A DNA stretch of 64,000 nt from Arthrobacter sp. StoSoilB22. Lineage in GTDB: Bacteria; Actinomycetota; Actinomycetes; Actinomycetales; Micrococcaceae. Position numbers and translations under genes: made by a program. The notes beneath the pieces are model-generated. The model did no database searches. It had not been told where the DNA came from and saw only the letters and a program-made list of their open reading frames with translations. Every line of letters begins with the position of its first letter. Position 1 is the first letter of the stretch. Shown one piece after another: positions 1 to 8,300 of the stretch. The stretch is taken from contig NZ_AP024652.1 in the NCBI RefSeq assembly GCF_019977315.1, forward strand, positions 806,001 to 870,000. The letters run 5' to 3'.

Positions 1-105
1 GACGCCAAGCTGGCGAACACGGAGGTGGAGAACACAGAAGAGATGCGTGCGGCGAACTTCATGCTAACCACTTGTTCCTCCGTTTCCCCACACATGGGAG
101 TATAG
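1..105 (+). pseudogene. 3' fragment of an unidentified, possibly phage gene
   Basis: An open frame enters from the window edge and ends at TAG 103-105. It reads DAKLANTEVENTEEMRAANF followed by less protein-like sequence. The first 20 residues look like real coding sequence of an acidic helical protein. The position at the outer edge of a phage scar suggests a phage structural gene fragment, but I do not recognise the family. Confidence is low because only the end is visible. Confidence 0.25.
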
Positions 106-760
106 GCGCTTCTTTGTCGTACGTTTCATTTGGCCCCTGTCTACTTTTGAGGGCTTCAGGTTGATCGCTTGGGCAGGACGCCCTCTGTGATGGGCGCCCT
201 GCCTCTTTTGGGCTAGCCTCGACCGGCCCTTGCATACTGTGAAGCAGAATCCGCGGCCTTGATGGCGACGTGGCAACCTCCACAGCCACGCCGCGGAACG
301 TGCCGAACACCTGACCGGAATCCATGATCAATGTCCCTGTCATCTGGGTAGGCCCGGAAGCAACAGCAGGAACCGCCGCTACTGACCTCGCAGGAGCAGC
401 AGCCGGCGCGTACTGATAGCCCATTGGGCCAGCGCCGGAATGCAACTGCTTACGGAACTCATACACCCCACCCTGACCGCCCATAGCATCAACATCACTG
501 TCGGGCAGGACGTGCTCACCAGGGGCCAACAGACGAAGCTCAGAATCAATACCCTTTTGCCCGCGGCCAACCACAGCGCCACCAGTAGCCATCGGAGCGA
601 TCTGACCCGGACAGTCAGGATCCGGTCCGCCTTTGATGACACGCTCGTAAGTTTCCTGAATGGTACGGATGGTCAACGTCGAAACCTTGCCATTCAACGC
701 GTTCGCCTTAATCCCCTTGAGGTAAGCGGAGATGTCAACGTTGTCTGGGATACCCAGGGC
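59..760 (-). pseudogene. Remnant of a phage tape-measure protein (C-terminal part only)
   Basis: Reading leftwards from about 760 the frame gives a coherent protein (ALGIPDNVDISAYLKGIKAN, then TLTIRTIQETYERVIKG) with no start codon of its own. It runs through a motif typical of actinophage tape-measure C-termini: GGAVVGRGQKGIDSELRLLA, then PGEHVLP. Beyond about position 260 the reading frame continues to 59, but the composition no longer looks like protein. The 5' part is missing because the sequence joins the tail of an integrase gene on the opposite strand at about 755-762, which is what a large internal prophage deletion would leave. It is a relic and not functional. Confidence 0.6.
171..209 (+). 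terminator. Stem-loop with T-rich tail inside the phage relic
   Basis: GGCAGG (172-177) and GCCC (180-183) pair with GGGC (192-195) and CCTGCC (198-203), followed by TCTTTT. The form is that of an intrinsic terminator on the plus strand. It lies in the low-quality end of the tape-measure remnant and may be the terminator that originally separated phage genes. Confidence 0.35.
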
Positions 761-899
761 CTTACTAGGCCACAGCTCTTCGGCGATGACCTTGGATGTC
801 TACGCAGACCTATTCGACGGCGACCTTGATTCCTTGTCGGACGCTTTAGATCACGCCGTTTCACAATCGACTGTGGGCAAAATGTGGGCAGACGCATAG
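759..899 (+). pseudogene. Phage tyrosine integrase, C-terminal remnant
   Basis: The plus-strand frame ending at TAG 897-899 reads LLGHSSSAMTLDVYADLF and then a tail ending in VGKMWADA. This is the end of a phage tyrosine recombinase: LGHSS is the box II LGH signature and the Tyr of MTLDVYADLF is in the position of the catalytic tyrosine. Everything upstream (the first Arg, HxxR) is gone, since the frame meets TAA at 723-725 and the opposite strand is tape-measure sequence. An integrase end pointing at a tRNA gene 60 bp away is the usual arrangement at the int-proximal attachment site. Confidence 0.75.
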
Positions 900-910
900 C
901 TTGGGCAAAG

Positions 911-955
911 CAAAAGGCCCCGCATCCCTCATAAACAAAGGGAAGCAGGGCCTTT
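911..955 (-). terminator. Intrinsic terminator downstream of tRNA-Ser(CGA)
   Basis: AAAGGCCC near 913-920 pairs with GGGCCTTT near 947-954, with an inner TCCCT/AGGGA pair. Read on the minus strand it is followed by CCTTTTGCTTTG, so it can end transcription from the tRNA. The symmetric arms also allow termination of the plus-strand integrase remnant. The loop region carries the 26-bp sequence shared with 41569-41594. Confidence 0.65.
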
Positions 956-960
956 CTCAT

Positions 961-1050
961 TGGCGGTGACGGTGGGATTTGAACCCACGTTGGCTTTTAC
1001 ACCAAACAACATTTCGAGTGTTGCACCTTCGGCCGCTCGGACACGTCACC
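961..1050 (-). tRNA. tRNA-Ser (anticodon CGA)
   Basis: A 90-nt class II tRNA on the minus strand. The acceptor stem is GGTGACG/CGTCACC, the anticodon stem CAACA/TGTTG encloses CTCGAAA (anticodon CGA, reading UCG), there is a long variable arm, the T-arm loop is TTCAAAT, and CCA is encoded (TGG at 961-963). The 3' end faces the phage relic, so this gene was the attachment site and its 3' end was rebuilt by phage DNA. Structure assigned by eye, but the fit is unambiguous. Confidence 0.95.
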
Positions 1051-1177
1051 AACTGAAATAGGGTACCGGAGTTCAGCCCGGTTCCCCAAAACGAGGCCCC
1101 GCGGACCAGCGGGAAGAGCGAGCCCAAACACGCCCAACTTCCGTCCACAGCGCCCCAACGATAGATTCGTAAGCATC

Positions 1178-2188
1178 ATGACGATTTCGCGGGAGCACGA
1201 ACAAGAACACGAAGCCCACGCCTACTGGGTCACCGAGACGGGCGATGGTGAGCTGCGCCCGGAAGCCCTGCCAGCAAGGCAAGCAGGCGAAGCCCTCGTC
1301 AGAACCCTGTACTCAGGTGTCAGCCGAGGTACGGAGCGCGTGGTCCACGAGGGCCGCGTCCCGGAGCGAGTGGCTGACCTGATGCAGGCACCGCATCAGG
1401 AAGGCGACTTCCCTGGCCCGGTGAAGTACGGCTACCTGAACGTCGGCGTCGTGGAAGAAGGCCCGGATGAGTGGCTAGGGAAAACGGTCTTCACCCTGCA
1501 CCCACACCAGGACCTCTATGTCATCCCTACAGACCAACTGACAGCCATCCCCGATGAAGTCCCTGCGAAACGCGCCGTTCTCACGGGCATCGTTGAGGTG
1601 GCCATCAACGCCCTCTGGGAAGCCGGGCCGAGGCTGGGAGACCGTGTCGCCGTCGTCGGTGGTGGTTTGGTGGGTGGCGTCTTGGCGACGCTCCTGCGGA
1701 AGTATCCGTTGGGCCGCCTGCAGTTGGTGGATGCGGATCCGGAGAAGCGGAAGCTGGCAGAAACCATCAACGTCGACTTCGTCGAACCAGTGAATGCAAA
1801 AAGCGACAACGACATCGTCTTCCATTGCTCCGCCTCCAACGAAGGTCTCAAGCTGAGCCTGCAATTGGCCGGCGATGATTCGGACGTGATCGAACTTTCG
1901 TGGTTTGCGGACAAGGAAGTCACCCTGCCGCTCGGCGAGGATTTCCACGCCCGCAGGCTGAACATCCGCTCCAGCCAGGTGGGCGCCGTGGCCCTGCCCA
2001 GGAGGCACCGGCGAAGCAACGCACAACGCCTCGAGCAAGCTGCAATCGAGCTGACGGATCCGCTCTTCGACACTTTCCTGACCAGTGAATGCTTGTTCCG
2101 GAACCTGCCCACCACACTGACACAACTGTTCGAACGGCCCGGCGGTTTCTGCCACGTGGTCGCCTACCCCCACCCGGAGGATAAATAG
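1178..2188 (+). CDS. MDR-superfamily (zinc-type alcohol dehydrogenase-like) oxidoreductase
   Basis: A 336-aa medium-chain dehydrogenase. Residues 47-54 (SGVSRGTE) resemble the YSxISxGTE segment of MDR proteins of the bacteriochlorophyllide-dehydrogenase/threonine-dehydrogenase-like type, and residues 159-167 (VVGGGLVGG) form the NAD(P) Rossmann glycine motif. I see no structural-zinc Cys cluster, so it may not bind structural zinc. The stop codon touches the next start (2189), and a glycosyltransferase follows, so the three are one transcription unit. Substrate unknown; a reduction of a pterin- or sugar-linked intermediate is conceivable but is inference. Confidence 0.8.
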   Translation: MTISREHEQEHEAHAYWVTETGDGELRPEALPARQAGEALVRTLYSGVSRGTERVVHEGRVPERVADLMQAPHQEGDFPGPVKYGYLNVGVVEEGPDEWLGKTVFTLHPHQDLYVIPTDQLTAIPDEVPAKRAVLTGIVEVAINALWEAGPRLGDRVAVVGGGLVGGVLATLLRKYPLGRLQLVDADPEKRKLAETINVDFVEPVNAKSDNDIVFHCSASNEGLKLSLQLAGDDSDVIELSWFADKEVTLPLGEDFHARRLNIRSSQVGAVALPRRHRRSNAQRLEQAAIELTDPLFDTFLTSECLFRNLPTTLTQLFERPGGFCHVVAYPHPEDK

Positions 2189-2587
2189 ATGTTCAGCTTG
2201 ACCGTCCGACGCCACTTCATGATCGCCCACAGCCTTCCCCGCGAAGCCTTCGGCCCGGCCCAGGGTCTCCACGGCGCCACGTTCGTGGCCGAGGTCACCT
2301 TCCGCCGTCCCAATCTCAATGACGACGCAATCGTCCTGGACATCGGTGCCGCCGGCGGCATCCTTGAGGAGGTGCTCGCGGACCTGAACTACAAGAACCT
2401 GGACGAGCACCCCGCCTTCAAGGGCAAACTCTCCACCACCGAATCGCTCGCGAAGCACATCGCCGACGCCATGGCCACCCAAATCCAGGACACCGCGGAT
2501 GGTCCGGCACTCACCGGCATTGACGTGGTCCTCCGCGAAAACCCTGATGCTTGGGCGGGCTATTCGCTGGAGCTCCCGGTCAAGTAA
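2189..2587 (+). CDS. 6-pyruvoyl-tetrahydropterin synthase / QueD-like protein with altered active site
   Basis: A 132-aa protein of the PTPS/QueD T-fold family, starting directly at the stop of the dehydrogenase gene. The FMIAH segment (His14) and GLHGATF (His28) align with the zinc site of the family, which normally has three His (xAAH and HGH). Here the third His is Ala30, and the catalytic Cys usually a few residues before HGH is absent (AFGPAQGLHG). HGAT-type homologues are, as I recall, common in actinobacteria, so this is a divergent subfamily and not a random mutation. Its product is therefore uncertain: canonical carboxy- or pyruvoyl-tetrahydropterin synthesis should not be assumed. 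Confidence 0.75.
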   Translation: MFSLTVRRHFMIAHSLPREAFGPAQGLHGATFVAEVTFRRPNLNDDAIVLDIGAAGGILEEVLADLNYKNLDEHPAFKGKLSTTESLAKHIADAMATQIQDTADGPALTGIDVVLRENPDAWAGYSLELPVK

Positions 2588-2600
2588 CCCGGTCAAGTAA

Positions 2601-3593
2601 GTGCGCATCCGCTTCCTGGTCCCGGGGAACGTCCGGCACGGCTCCGGCGGCAACAAGTACAACGCCAAGCTCGCCGGGCACCTGTCCGCTTTGGGCGCGG
2701 AAATAGAGACTGTAACGGTCGACGGCGACTGGCCGGTTGGCAGCCTCGCGGACCGGCAACGTTTTGCTGACATGCTCGACGGCGGCACAACAGTGATCGC
2801 CGACGGGCTGGTAGCGAGTGGGGCACCAGAGGCGATCGCTGGTGCCGTAGGTAAAGGGACCCCTGTGTGGATCCTGTCCCACATGGCGTTGGCGGACCAC
2901 CCCGAGCGTGAGGCCAAGGCGTTGGCTGCCGCCACGGGAATCATCTGCCCCAGCGCCCATGCCGCAGCGGAACTGCGAACCAAGCATGGGCAACAGGACA
3001 TCGTCATCGCTACGCCCGGGGCCGACAAAGCAGACCCCGCCAAGGGTTCGCAGCCACCGCATATCGTCGCCGTCGCAGCATTGCTGCCCAATAAGAGCCA
3101 GACACTCTTGGTGGAGGCGCTGAGCGAGATACGTGACGAACCGTGGACAGCAGCCCTCATCGGCTCCAACGACGCTGACCCGAGGTACGCAGCCGAGGTG
3201 AGGGACGCCGTCGAGCATCACGTGCTCCAAGACCGCATCAGCGTCACCGGAGAGTTGACCGGCGAGGCTCTTGAAGATCAGTGGCGCAGGGCTGACCTCA
3301 GTGTCCTTATTTCACGCTCCGAAAGCTATGGAATGGCGGTGTCGGAGTCGTTGGCTCATGGCATCCCCGTGCTTGTGCGGCAGGGGACAGGAGCAGAGGA
3401 AGCCCTGGGTGACACAGGGGCGGGCGCGGCGCTGGATCTGCAGGAAACCGGCCTGCTCACCAACACCCTCAGGAACTGGCTCGCCAACCCCGCACTCCAA
3501 GAGCGTTGGCGCAACAGCGCACTCCGAGCCCGGGACCACCTCCAAGGCTGGGACACCACCGCAGCCACCGTCCTTGAGGCCCTCCAACGCTGA
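2601..3593 (+). CDS. GT4-family glycosyltransferase
   Basis: A 330-aa GT-B fold glycosyltransferase starting with GTG 13 nt after the pterin-synthase-like gene. The donor-binding C-terminal domain carries the EX7E motif (SRSESYGMAVSE, Glu241 and Glu249) followed by a GIPVLV turn, as in family GT4 retaining enzymes. The N-terminus (PGNVRHGSGGNKYN) is the usual glycine-rich acceptor-domain loop. There is no signal peptide or membrane segment, so it acts in the cytoplasm. Its link to the two upstream genes suggests a glycosylated product of the pathway, as known for pterin glycosides elsewhere, but this is inference. Confidence 0.8.
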   Translation: MRIRFLVPGNVRHGSGGNKYNAKLAGHLSALGAEIETVTVDGDWPVGSLADRQRFADMLDGGTTVIADGLVASGAPEAIAGAVGKGTPVWILSHMALADHPEREAKALAAATGIICPSAHAAAELRTKHGQQDIVIATPGADKADPAKGSQPPHIVAVAALLPNKSQTLLVEALSEIRDEPWTAALIGSNDADPRYAAEVRDAVEHHVLQDRISVTGELTGEALEDQWRRADLSVLISRSESYGMAVSESLAHGIPVLVRQGTGAEEALGDTGAGAALDLQETGLLTNTLRNWLANPALQERWRNSALRARDHLQGWDTTAATVLEALQR

Positions 3594-3614
3594 AGCCCTC
3601 CAACGCACTACGAG

Positions 3615-4127
3615 CTAGGGCAACCGGTGTGAAGCGAAAAAGTCCTTGAGCAGGCCCGCGCATTCCTCCTCGCGAACACCCGCGTACACCTCTACCCAGT
3701 GGTTGAGGCGGCGCTCGCGAAGGATATCGAAAACAGACCCTACGGCTCCGGCTTTCTCGTCCCACGCCCCGAACACCACCCGCGGAATCCGGGCCAGGAC
3801 AATTGCCCCGGCACACATGGCGCACGGCTCAAGGGTGACCACCAAGGTGCAATCCTCAAGCCGCCAGCCGTCGCCCGAGCCGCCCGCATCGTGAGCGCGC
3901 TGACGCAGCGCAGCGGCAGCTTCGCGGATGGCCACCACCTCAGCGTGGGCGGTCGGGTCTCCATGAGCCTCCCGTTCGTTGCGGCCAGAACCCAGCACGC
4001 CGCCGTCGGGCCCCAACACCACGGCGCCAATGGGGACGTCGTCAGTTTGCAACGCCAACCGGGCCTCGTCCAGGGCAAGGCCCATCCAGGCCAGGTGATC
4101 TGCGTGATACGGCTCGGTGGCGCTCAT
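3615..4127 (-). CDS. tadA: tRNA-specific adenosine deaminase TadA
   Basis: A 170-aa cytidine/deoxycytidylate-deaminase-fold enzyme. HAE at 61-63 and PCAMC at 101-105 give the zinc ligands and catalytic Glu; the C-terminal half (GAVGSVFDILRERRLNHWVE) matches TadA and not free-base deaminases. It converts A34 of tRNA-Arg(ACG) to inosine; that tRNA is itself encoded at 31600-31673. There is an insertion near residues 80-88 (AGGSGDGW) compared with the usual length of about 150. It is divergent from upp across about 20 bp and converges with the glycosyltransferase gene. Confidence 0.9.
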   Translation of the reverse strand: MSATEPYHADHLAWMGLALDEARLALQTDDVPIGAVVLGPDGGVLGSGRNEREAHGDPTAHAEVVAIREAAAALRQRAHDAGGSGDGWRLEDCTLVVTLEPCAMCAGAIVLARIPRVVFGAWDEKAGAVGSVFDILRERRLNHWVEVYAGVREEECAGLLKDFFASHRLP

Positions 4128-4149
4128 GTCTCAATGATAGTTTTGGGGG

Positions 4150-4785
4150 ATGCGCACACTCGTCGTGGACCACCCGCTGGTCGCTCACAAGCTCACCGTT
4201 CTGCGGGATAAGAACACTCCTTCACCGGTCTTCCGGCAGCTCACTGAAGAACTCGTCACCCTCCTGGCCTATGAAGCCACCCGCGAGGTCAAGACTCAGC
4301 CAGTGGAGATTGAAACCCCCGTCACCACCACCATTGGCACGGCTTTCACCAAGCCCACGCCGCTGGTGGTCCCCATCCTGCGCGCAGGCCTCGGCATGCT
4401 GGAGGGCATGACCAAGCTGGTCCCCACCGCTGAAGTGGGCTTCCTGGGCATGGCCCGGGACGAGGAAACGCTGGACATCATCACGTACGCCGAGCGCCTC
4501 CCCGAGGACCTCACCGGCCGCCAGATCTTTGTCCTGGACCCTATGCTCGCAACTGGCGGCACCTTGCGCGAGGCCATCAAGTTCCTCTTCAAGCGCGGCG
4601 CCTCGGACGTCACCTGCATCTGCCTGCTGGCTGCTCCGGAAGGACTGGCAAAGCTGGAAGAAGAGCTCGCAGACGCCAACGTGAAGGTAGTTCTGGCTTC
4701 CATTGACGAGAAGCTCAACGAGAAGTCGTACATTGTGCCCGGCCTGGGCGACGCCGGCGACCGCCTCTACGGCGTGGCGGGCTAA
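4150..4785 (+). CDS. upp: Uracil phosphoribosyltransferase
   Basis: A 211-aa enzyme converting uracil and PRPP to UMP in pyrimidine salvage. The PRPP loop [11 protein letters not shown] lies near residues 128-138, and the C-terminal [15 protein letters not shown] uracil-binding segment is intact. Length and order match the bacterial family. The sequence before the ATG (ATAGTTTTGGGGG) offers both a −10-like box and a G-rich stretch, so a leaderless or short-leader transcript is likely. Divergent from tadA. Confidence 0.95.
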   Translation: MRTLVVDHPLVAHKLTVLRDKNTPSPVFRQLTEELVTLLAYEATREVKTQPVEIETPVTTTIGTAFTKPTPLVVPILRAGLGMLEGMTKLVPTAEVGFLGMARDEETLDIITYAERLPEDLTGRQIFVLDPMLATGGTLREAIKFLFKRGASDVTCICLLAAPEGLAKLEEELADANVKVVLASIDEKLNEKSYIVPGLGDAGDRLYGVAG

Positions 4786-4831
4786 GGGAGCCCCCTACCG
4801 GTTTTCGTCGGGCTTGGTTAGCCTGTGGCGC

Positions 4832-5209
4832 ATGGACTGGAAACTTGAACTGGTATTTGTACCTGTCTCCGACGTCGACCGCGCGAAGGATTTCTACGTA
4901 AACAAGGTTGGTTTCAATGCCGACTTCGATGAGCGTCCCACTGATGGCATCCGCTTCGTTCAGCTGACGCCTCCGGGTTCTGCGTGCTCCATCGCTATCG
5001 GTGAGGGCCTCACCGACGCCCCTCCAGGCTCGGCGCCCAATCTGCAAGTGGTAGTGGCTGACATCAATAAGGCGCATGATCACCTCAAGGCCAACGGTGT
5101 GGATGTTAGCGACGTCGACGTCCAGGATTGGGGCCACTTTGTCTACTTCGCGGACCCTGACGGCAACCAGTGGGCGGTGCAGTACCTGCCTCAGAGGCCC
5201 AACGGCTAA
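4832..5209 (+). CDS. VOC-family (glyoxalase/bleomycin-resistance fold) protein
   Basis: A 125-aa single-domain vicinal-oxygen-chelate protein. It starts MDWKLELVFVPVSDVDRAKD, the typical first βαβββ unit, and ends with GHFVYFADPDGNQWAVQ, where the DPDGN turn and following strand are family hallmarks. The ATG at 4832 is preceded by TAGCCT and 7 nt, so a leaderless start is favoured over an in-frame upstream extension. Substrate cannot be told from sequence. It stands alone between upp and the HAD gene. Confidence 0.85.
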   Translation: MDWKLELVFVPVSDVDRAKDFYVNKVGFNADFDERPTDGIRFVQLTPPGSACSIAIGEGLTDAPPGSAPNLQVVVADINKAHDHLKANGVDVSDVDVQDWGHFVYFADPDGNQWAVQYLPQRPNG

Positions 5210-5254
5210 GTCACACTTCGCCGGGTGGCAGACAGCGTGCGGCAGGATGGAACC

Positions 5255-5947
5255 ATGAGCCATCCTGCCGAACCCGCTCTCCCCGCTGAGACGTCTACGT
5301 TGACCGCCCGCGCCATCCTCTTTGACATGGACGGCACACTGGTTGATTCAACAGCGATCGTGGAGCAGGTGTGGTCCGAGTTCGCCGACCGCTACGGCTT
5401 GGATTTCGACGAGATCCTCCGCACCTCCCACGGCGTCCAAGCCGGCGACACCGTGCGCCGGTACGCGCCCGCCGGTGCTGACTTTGAAGCTTTGACCGCT
5501 GAGCTTGGCGAGATGGAACGGTCCCGGACGGATGGCGTGATCGCCCTCCCCGGCGCGGCAGCCGTGCTGGCCGCGCTGCCCGATGAAGCGATCGCGCTTG
5601 TCACCTCCGCCGACAGCATCCTTGCCGGGATCCGCATGGAGGCGGCCGGGCTCGCCATGCCGTCCACCGCGGTCACCGCCGAGTCAGTCACCCGCGGTAA
5701 GCCGCACCCGGAGGGGTACCTTAAGGCGGCGGCGCTCCTGGGAGCCGACCCGGCCGACGTCGTGGTTTTCGAAGACGCGCCTGCCGGTATTGCGGCGGCC
5801 CGTGCAGCGGGGATGCGGACCGTTGTGGTGGGCAAGGCCGGCGGCGAATTGGAACCGGGCATGTGGCGGATCCCGGACTACACCGCAGTGACGGTCACCG
5901 CAGTAAAGGACGACGACGGCGGGCACCTCCTGACGCTAACGCTCTAA
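5255..5947 (+). CDS. HAD-superfamily sugar-phosphatase-like hydrolase
   Basis: A 230-aa HAD subfamily I phosphatase. Motif I is LFDMDGTLVDS (Asp24, Asp26), motif II is LVTSAD, motif III the Lys of GKPHPE, and motif IV VFEDAPAG. The cap sits between motifs I and II, as in the YfbT/GPP group that hydrolyses small sugar or glycerol phosphates. Start chosen at 5255 because CAGGAT plus 6 nt precedes this ATG; an upstream ATG at 5225 is possible. Precise substrate unknown. Confidence 0.85.
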   Translation: MSHPAEPALPAETSTLTARAILFDMDGTLVDSTAIVEQVWSEFADRYGLDFDEILRTSHGVQAGDTVRRYAPAGADFEALTAELGEMERSRTDGVIALPGAAAVLAALPDEAIALVTSADSILAGIRMEAAGLAMPSTAVTAESVTRGKPHPEGYLKAAALLGADPADVVVFEDAPAGIAAARAAGMRTVVVGKAGGELEPGMWRIPDYTAVTVTAVKDDDGGHLLTLTL

Positions 5948-5998
5948 GGTTTTCTGCCCGGTCTGTTCGGCGCAGTGAAGCGGGCGTAGGCTGTGCGC

Positions 5999-7390
5999 AT
6001 GTCTGCGATGCCGGAGGCGTACGGTGCTGCATTGGAGCGGGCCATGGTCCACGCCGGTGACTGGCTTGCGTCTGTCCCTACCCGTTCTGTCCGTCCTTCC
6101 TCGGATGCCGATCAGGTGGCCGGGAGCATCCTGCCGCGTCTTCCGGCCGGAGCCACTGATGCCGCCGAAGTCATTGATGAGCTCGCCGCACTGGCTGAGC
6201 CCGGGCTCATGGCGATCCAGTCCGGTCGATTCTTTGGGTGGGTGATGGGCGGAACCCTCCCTGCTGCCATGGCCGCCGATTGGCTCGTCTCCGCCTGGGA
6301 CCAGAACACAGGGCTCCGGTTCGCCACCCCCGCCGCCGCCGCGATTGAAGAATCTGCCGCCGCCTGGCTTTTGGACCTCCTGCACCTGCCCGCCACCGCC
6401 GACGTCGGATTCACCACTGGCGCCACCACCGCCAATTTCGTGGGGCTGGCGGCTGGCCGCCAGTACTTAATGGACGAGGCGGGCTGGGATCTGGAGGCTC
6501 TGGGACTTACCGGCGCGCCGCGCATCACAACCTTTGCAGGACGGGAACGGCACGCCGCCGTCGATCTCGCGTTGCGGTACCTGGGCTTGGGCGCATGCGT
6601 TCCGGTAGACGCCGACGACGAGGGCAGGATATTTCCCGATGCCTTGGCCGATGCCATGGATCAGCAGCCGGGGCCATCCTTGGTTTGCCTGCAGGCCGGC
6701 AACCTCCACTCCGGTGCGTTTGATCCCATGGAGGAGGCCATAGCCGTGGCCCACGATCGCGGTGCATGGGTACATGTGGACGGCGCCTTTGGTTTGTGGG
6801 CCGTTGTGAGCCCAACGCTGCGTACCCGGCTGGCCGGTGTTGAGGACGCCGACTCGTGGGCAACGGACGCACACAAAACCCTGAACGTCCCCTACGACTG
6901 TGGCCTGGCAATCGTGGCCCGCCCGGAAGCCTTGAGGCGTGCTTTCAGTGTTCACACCAGTTACCTGATAGCCACTGATGCCGGACCGGGGGACCCTTTC
7001 GAGAAAGTTCCGGAGATGTCCCGCCGCGCCCGCGGCATTCCGGTGTGGGCGGCACTGAGGCAGCTGGGCCGGGACGGCGTGATTTCCATGGTGGACCGTC
7101 TTGCGGCAAATGCCCGTGCTTTGGCTGAAGGACTATCCGCGATCCCGGGAGTGGAAGTGCTTAACGACGTCGTGTTCACGCAGGTCTCCGTGAGTTTCGG
7201 CAGTGACGATCGCACGCACCGCATCACCCAGCGGCTCATGGCCGAGGGCGCGGTGTGGATGTCCGGTTCGTCATGGCGAGGACGTGAGATCCTGCGGATC
7301 TCTGTGAGCAACTGGACCACGGACGCTGGAGATGTGGCCGCGTCCATCGCGGCCGTACGGGGCGCGGTGGAGGCTGAACCGGAGGCGTAG
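5999..7390 (+). CDS. PLP-dependent decarboxylase/aminotransferase-fold enzyme
   Basis: A 463-aa group II PLP enzyme (glutamate/aromatic amino acid decarboxylase fold). VHVDGAFG carries the Asp that binds the pyridine nitrogen and DAHKTLN carries the Schiff-base Lys (about residue 293). The residue after the lysine motif (NVPYDCG) and overall length match actinobacterial decarboxylase-like proteins of unknown substrate. The start at 5999 is favoured by TAGGCT plus 6 nt directly before the ATG; a GTG two codons upstream also exists. It converges on the GT2 gene with a 15-bp gap. Confidence 0.85.
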   Translation: MSAMPEAYGAALERAMVHAGDWLASVPTRSVRPSSDADQVAGSILPRLPAGATDAAEVIDELAALAEPGLMAIQSGRFFGWVMGGTLPAAMAADWLVSAWDQNTGLRFATPAAAAIEESAAAWLLDLLHLPATADVGFTTGATTANFVGLAAGRQYLMDEAGWDLEALGLTGAPRITTFAGRERHAAVDLALRYLGLGACVPVDADDEGRIFPDALADAMDQQPGPSLVCLQAGNLHSGAFDPMEEAIAVAHDRGAWVHVDGAFGLWAVVSPTLRTRLAGVEDADSWATDAHKTLNVPYDCGLAIVARPEALRRAFSVHTSYLIATDAGPGDPFEKVPEMSRRARGIPVWAALRQLGRDGVISMVDRLAANARALAEGLSAIPGVEVLNDVVFTQVSVSFGSDDRTHRITQRLMAEGAVWMSGSSWRGREILRISVSNWTTDAGDVAASIAAVRGAVEAEPEA

Positions 7391-7405
7391 CGCTCTTCGG
7401 AAAGT

Positions 7406-8242
7406 TCAGTGCCGGTGAGGGCCCCGGCCCAGTTCGGCGCGAAGCCCGGCGATGGGAATTGTCCCGCGGCGCAGTTTGCGGGTCAGCCCCGCCAACCCTT
7501 TGAGGTCGGTCAAAAGGGTACGTACGACGTCGACACTTGAGTCGGGATTGTCGCTCCAGTCCACCGGCACCTCATGAATGCGCAGAGCGGAGCGGTCAGC
7601 GATGATCAGCAGTTCGGTGTCGAAAAACCATGCTTCATCGCGGGTGTAGGGGAGCAGCTGGCGGGCGACGTCGGCACGAATGGCTTTGAACCCGCACTCA
7701 GCATCGGAGAAGCGCGCTCCCGTCAGGACGCGCAACAGAAAATTGTAGGCGCGTGCAATGACGTCACGGTGGTGGCTAAATGTCCCGTGCGAAGCCTTTG
7801 CCAGACGCGTGCCGACAGCGAGGTCTGAGTGGCCCGACATCAGCGGGGCCAGAAGAGGAGCCACGGCCGAAAGGTCGAAGGACAGGTCCAGGTCTATATA
7901 GGCAAGCAGCGGTGACGCGGAGGACAACCAGATCTTACGGAGGGAGTTTCCGCGGCCCCTTCGATCAAGACGGACCACCATAAGCTCGGGGAATTCCCTC
8001 GCCAGGCGTTCGGCGATCCGCAGGGTGCCGTCCGTGCTGGCGTTGTCCACCACAGTGATCCGGAAGGTGTGCGGAAGAGTGTCTGCAAGGTGCCCGTGCA
8101 GCCTGCGAAGGTTTTCTTCCAGGCGGACTTCCTCGTTGAACACGGGTATGGCGATGTCCAGGACGGGAGCCAGCGCGGGTGTGCTGGCGGGAGTGCCTTG
8201 CACCGTCCGATGCAGTGCTGGCCGGGGAGCTGTGAGCGTCAT
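7406..8242 (-). CDS. GT2-family glycosyltransferase (dolichol/polyprenol-phosphate sugar synthase type)
   Basis: A 278-aa cytoplasmic GT2 enzyme. Residues 27-40 (VLDIAIPVFNEEVR) and VVDNASTDGT form the nucleotide-sugar site, AYIDLDLSFD is the metal-binding DxD region and GFKAIRADVARQLLP, ending in EAWFFDTELL, is the acceptor-side signature of Alg5/DPG-synthase-like enzymes. No C-terminal membrane segment is present, unlike GtrB types. It probably loads a sugar on a polyprenyl phosphate for envelope glycans. Confidence 0.85.
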   Translation of the reverse strand: MTLTAPRPALHRTVQGTPASTPALAPVLDIAIPVFNEEVRLEENLRRLHGHLADTLPHTFRITVVDNASTDGTLRIAERLAREFPELMVVRLDRRGRGNSLRKIWLSSASPLLAYIDLDLSFDLSAVAPLLAPLMSGHSDLAVGTRLAKASHGTFSHHRDVIARAYNFLLRVLTGARFSDAECGFKAIRADVARQLLPYTRDEAWFFDTELLIIADRSALRIHEVPVDWSDNPDSSVDVVRTLLTDLKGLAGLTRKLRRGTIPIAGLRAELGRGPHRH

Positions 8243-8300
8243 ATATCCAGCATGCGACGGCCGATTATGTGGGCTTTAGGCGGAGGCTGTGACCGCGCTG

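Noticed and set aside
1475-3169. 564-aa minus-strand open frame
   Set aside because: It is antisense to three coherent genes (dehydrogenase end, PTPS-like, glycosyltransferase) and is a codon-composition shadow of high-GC DNA; no family motifs.
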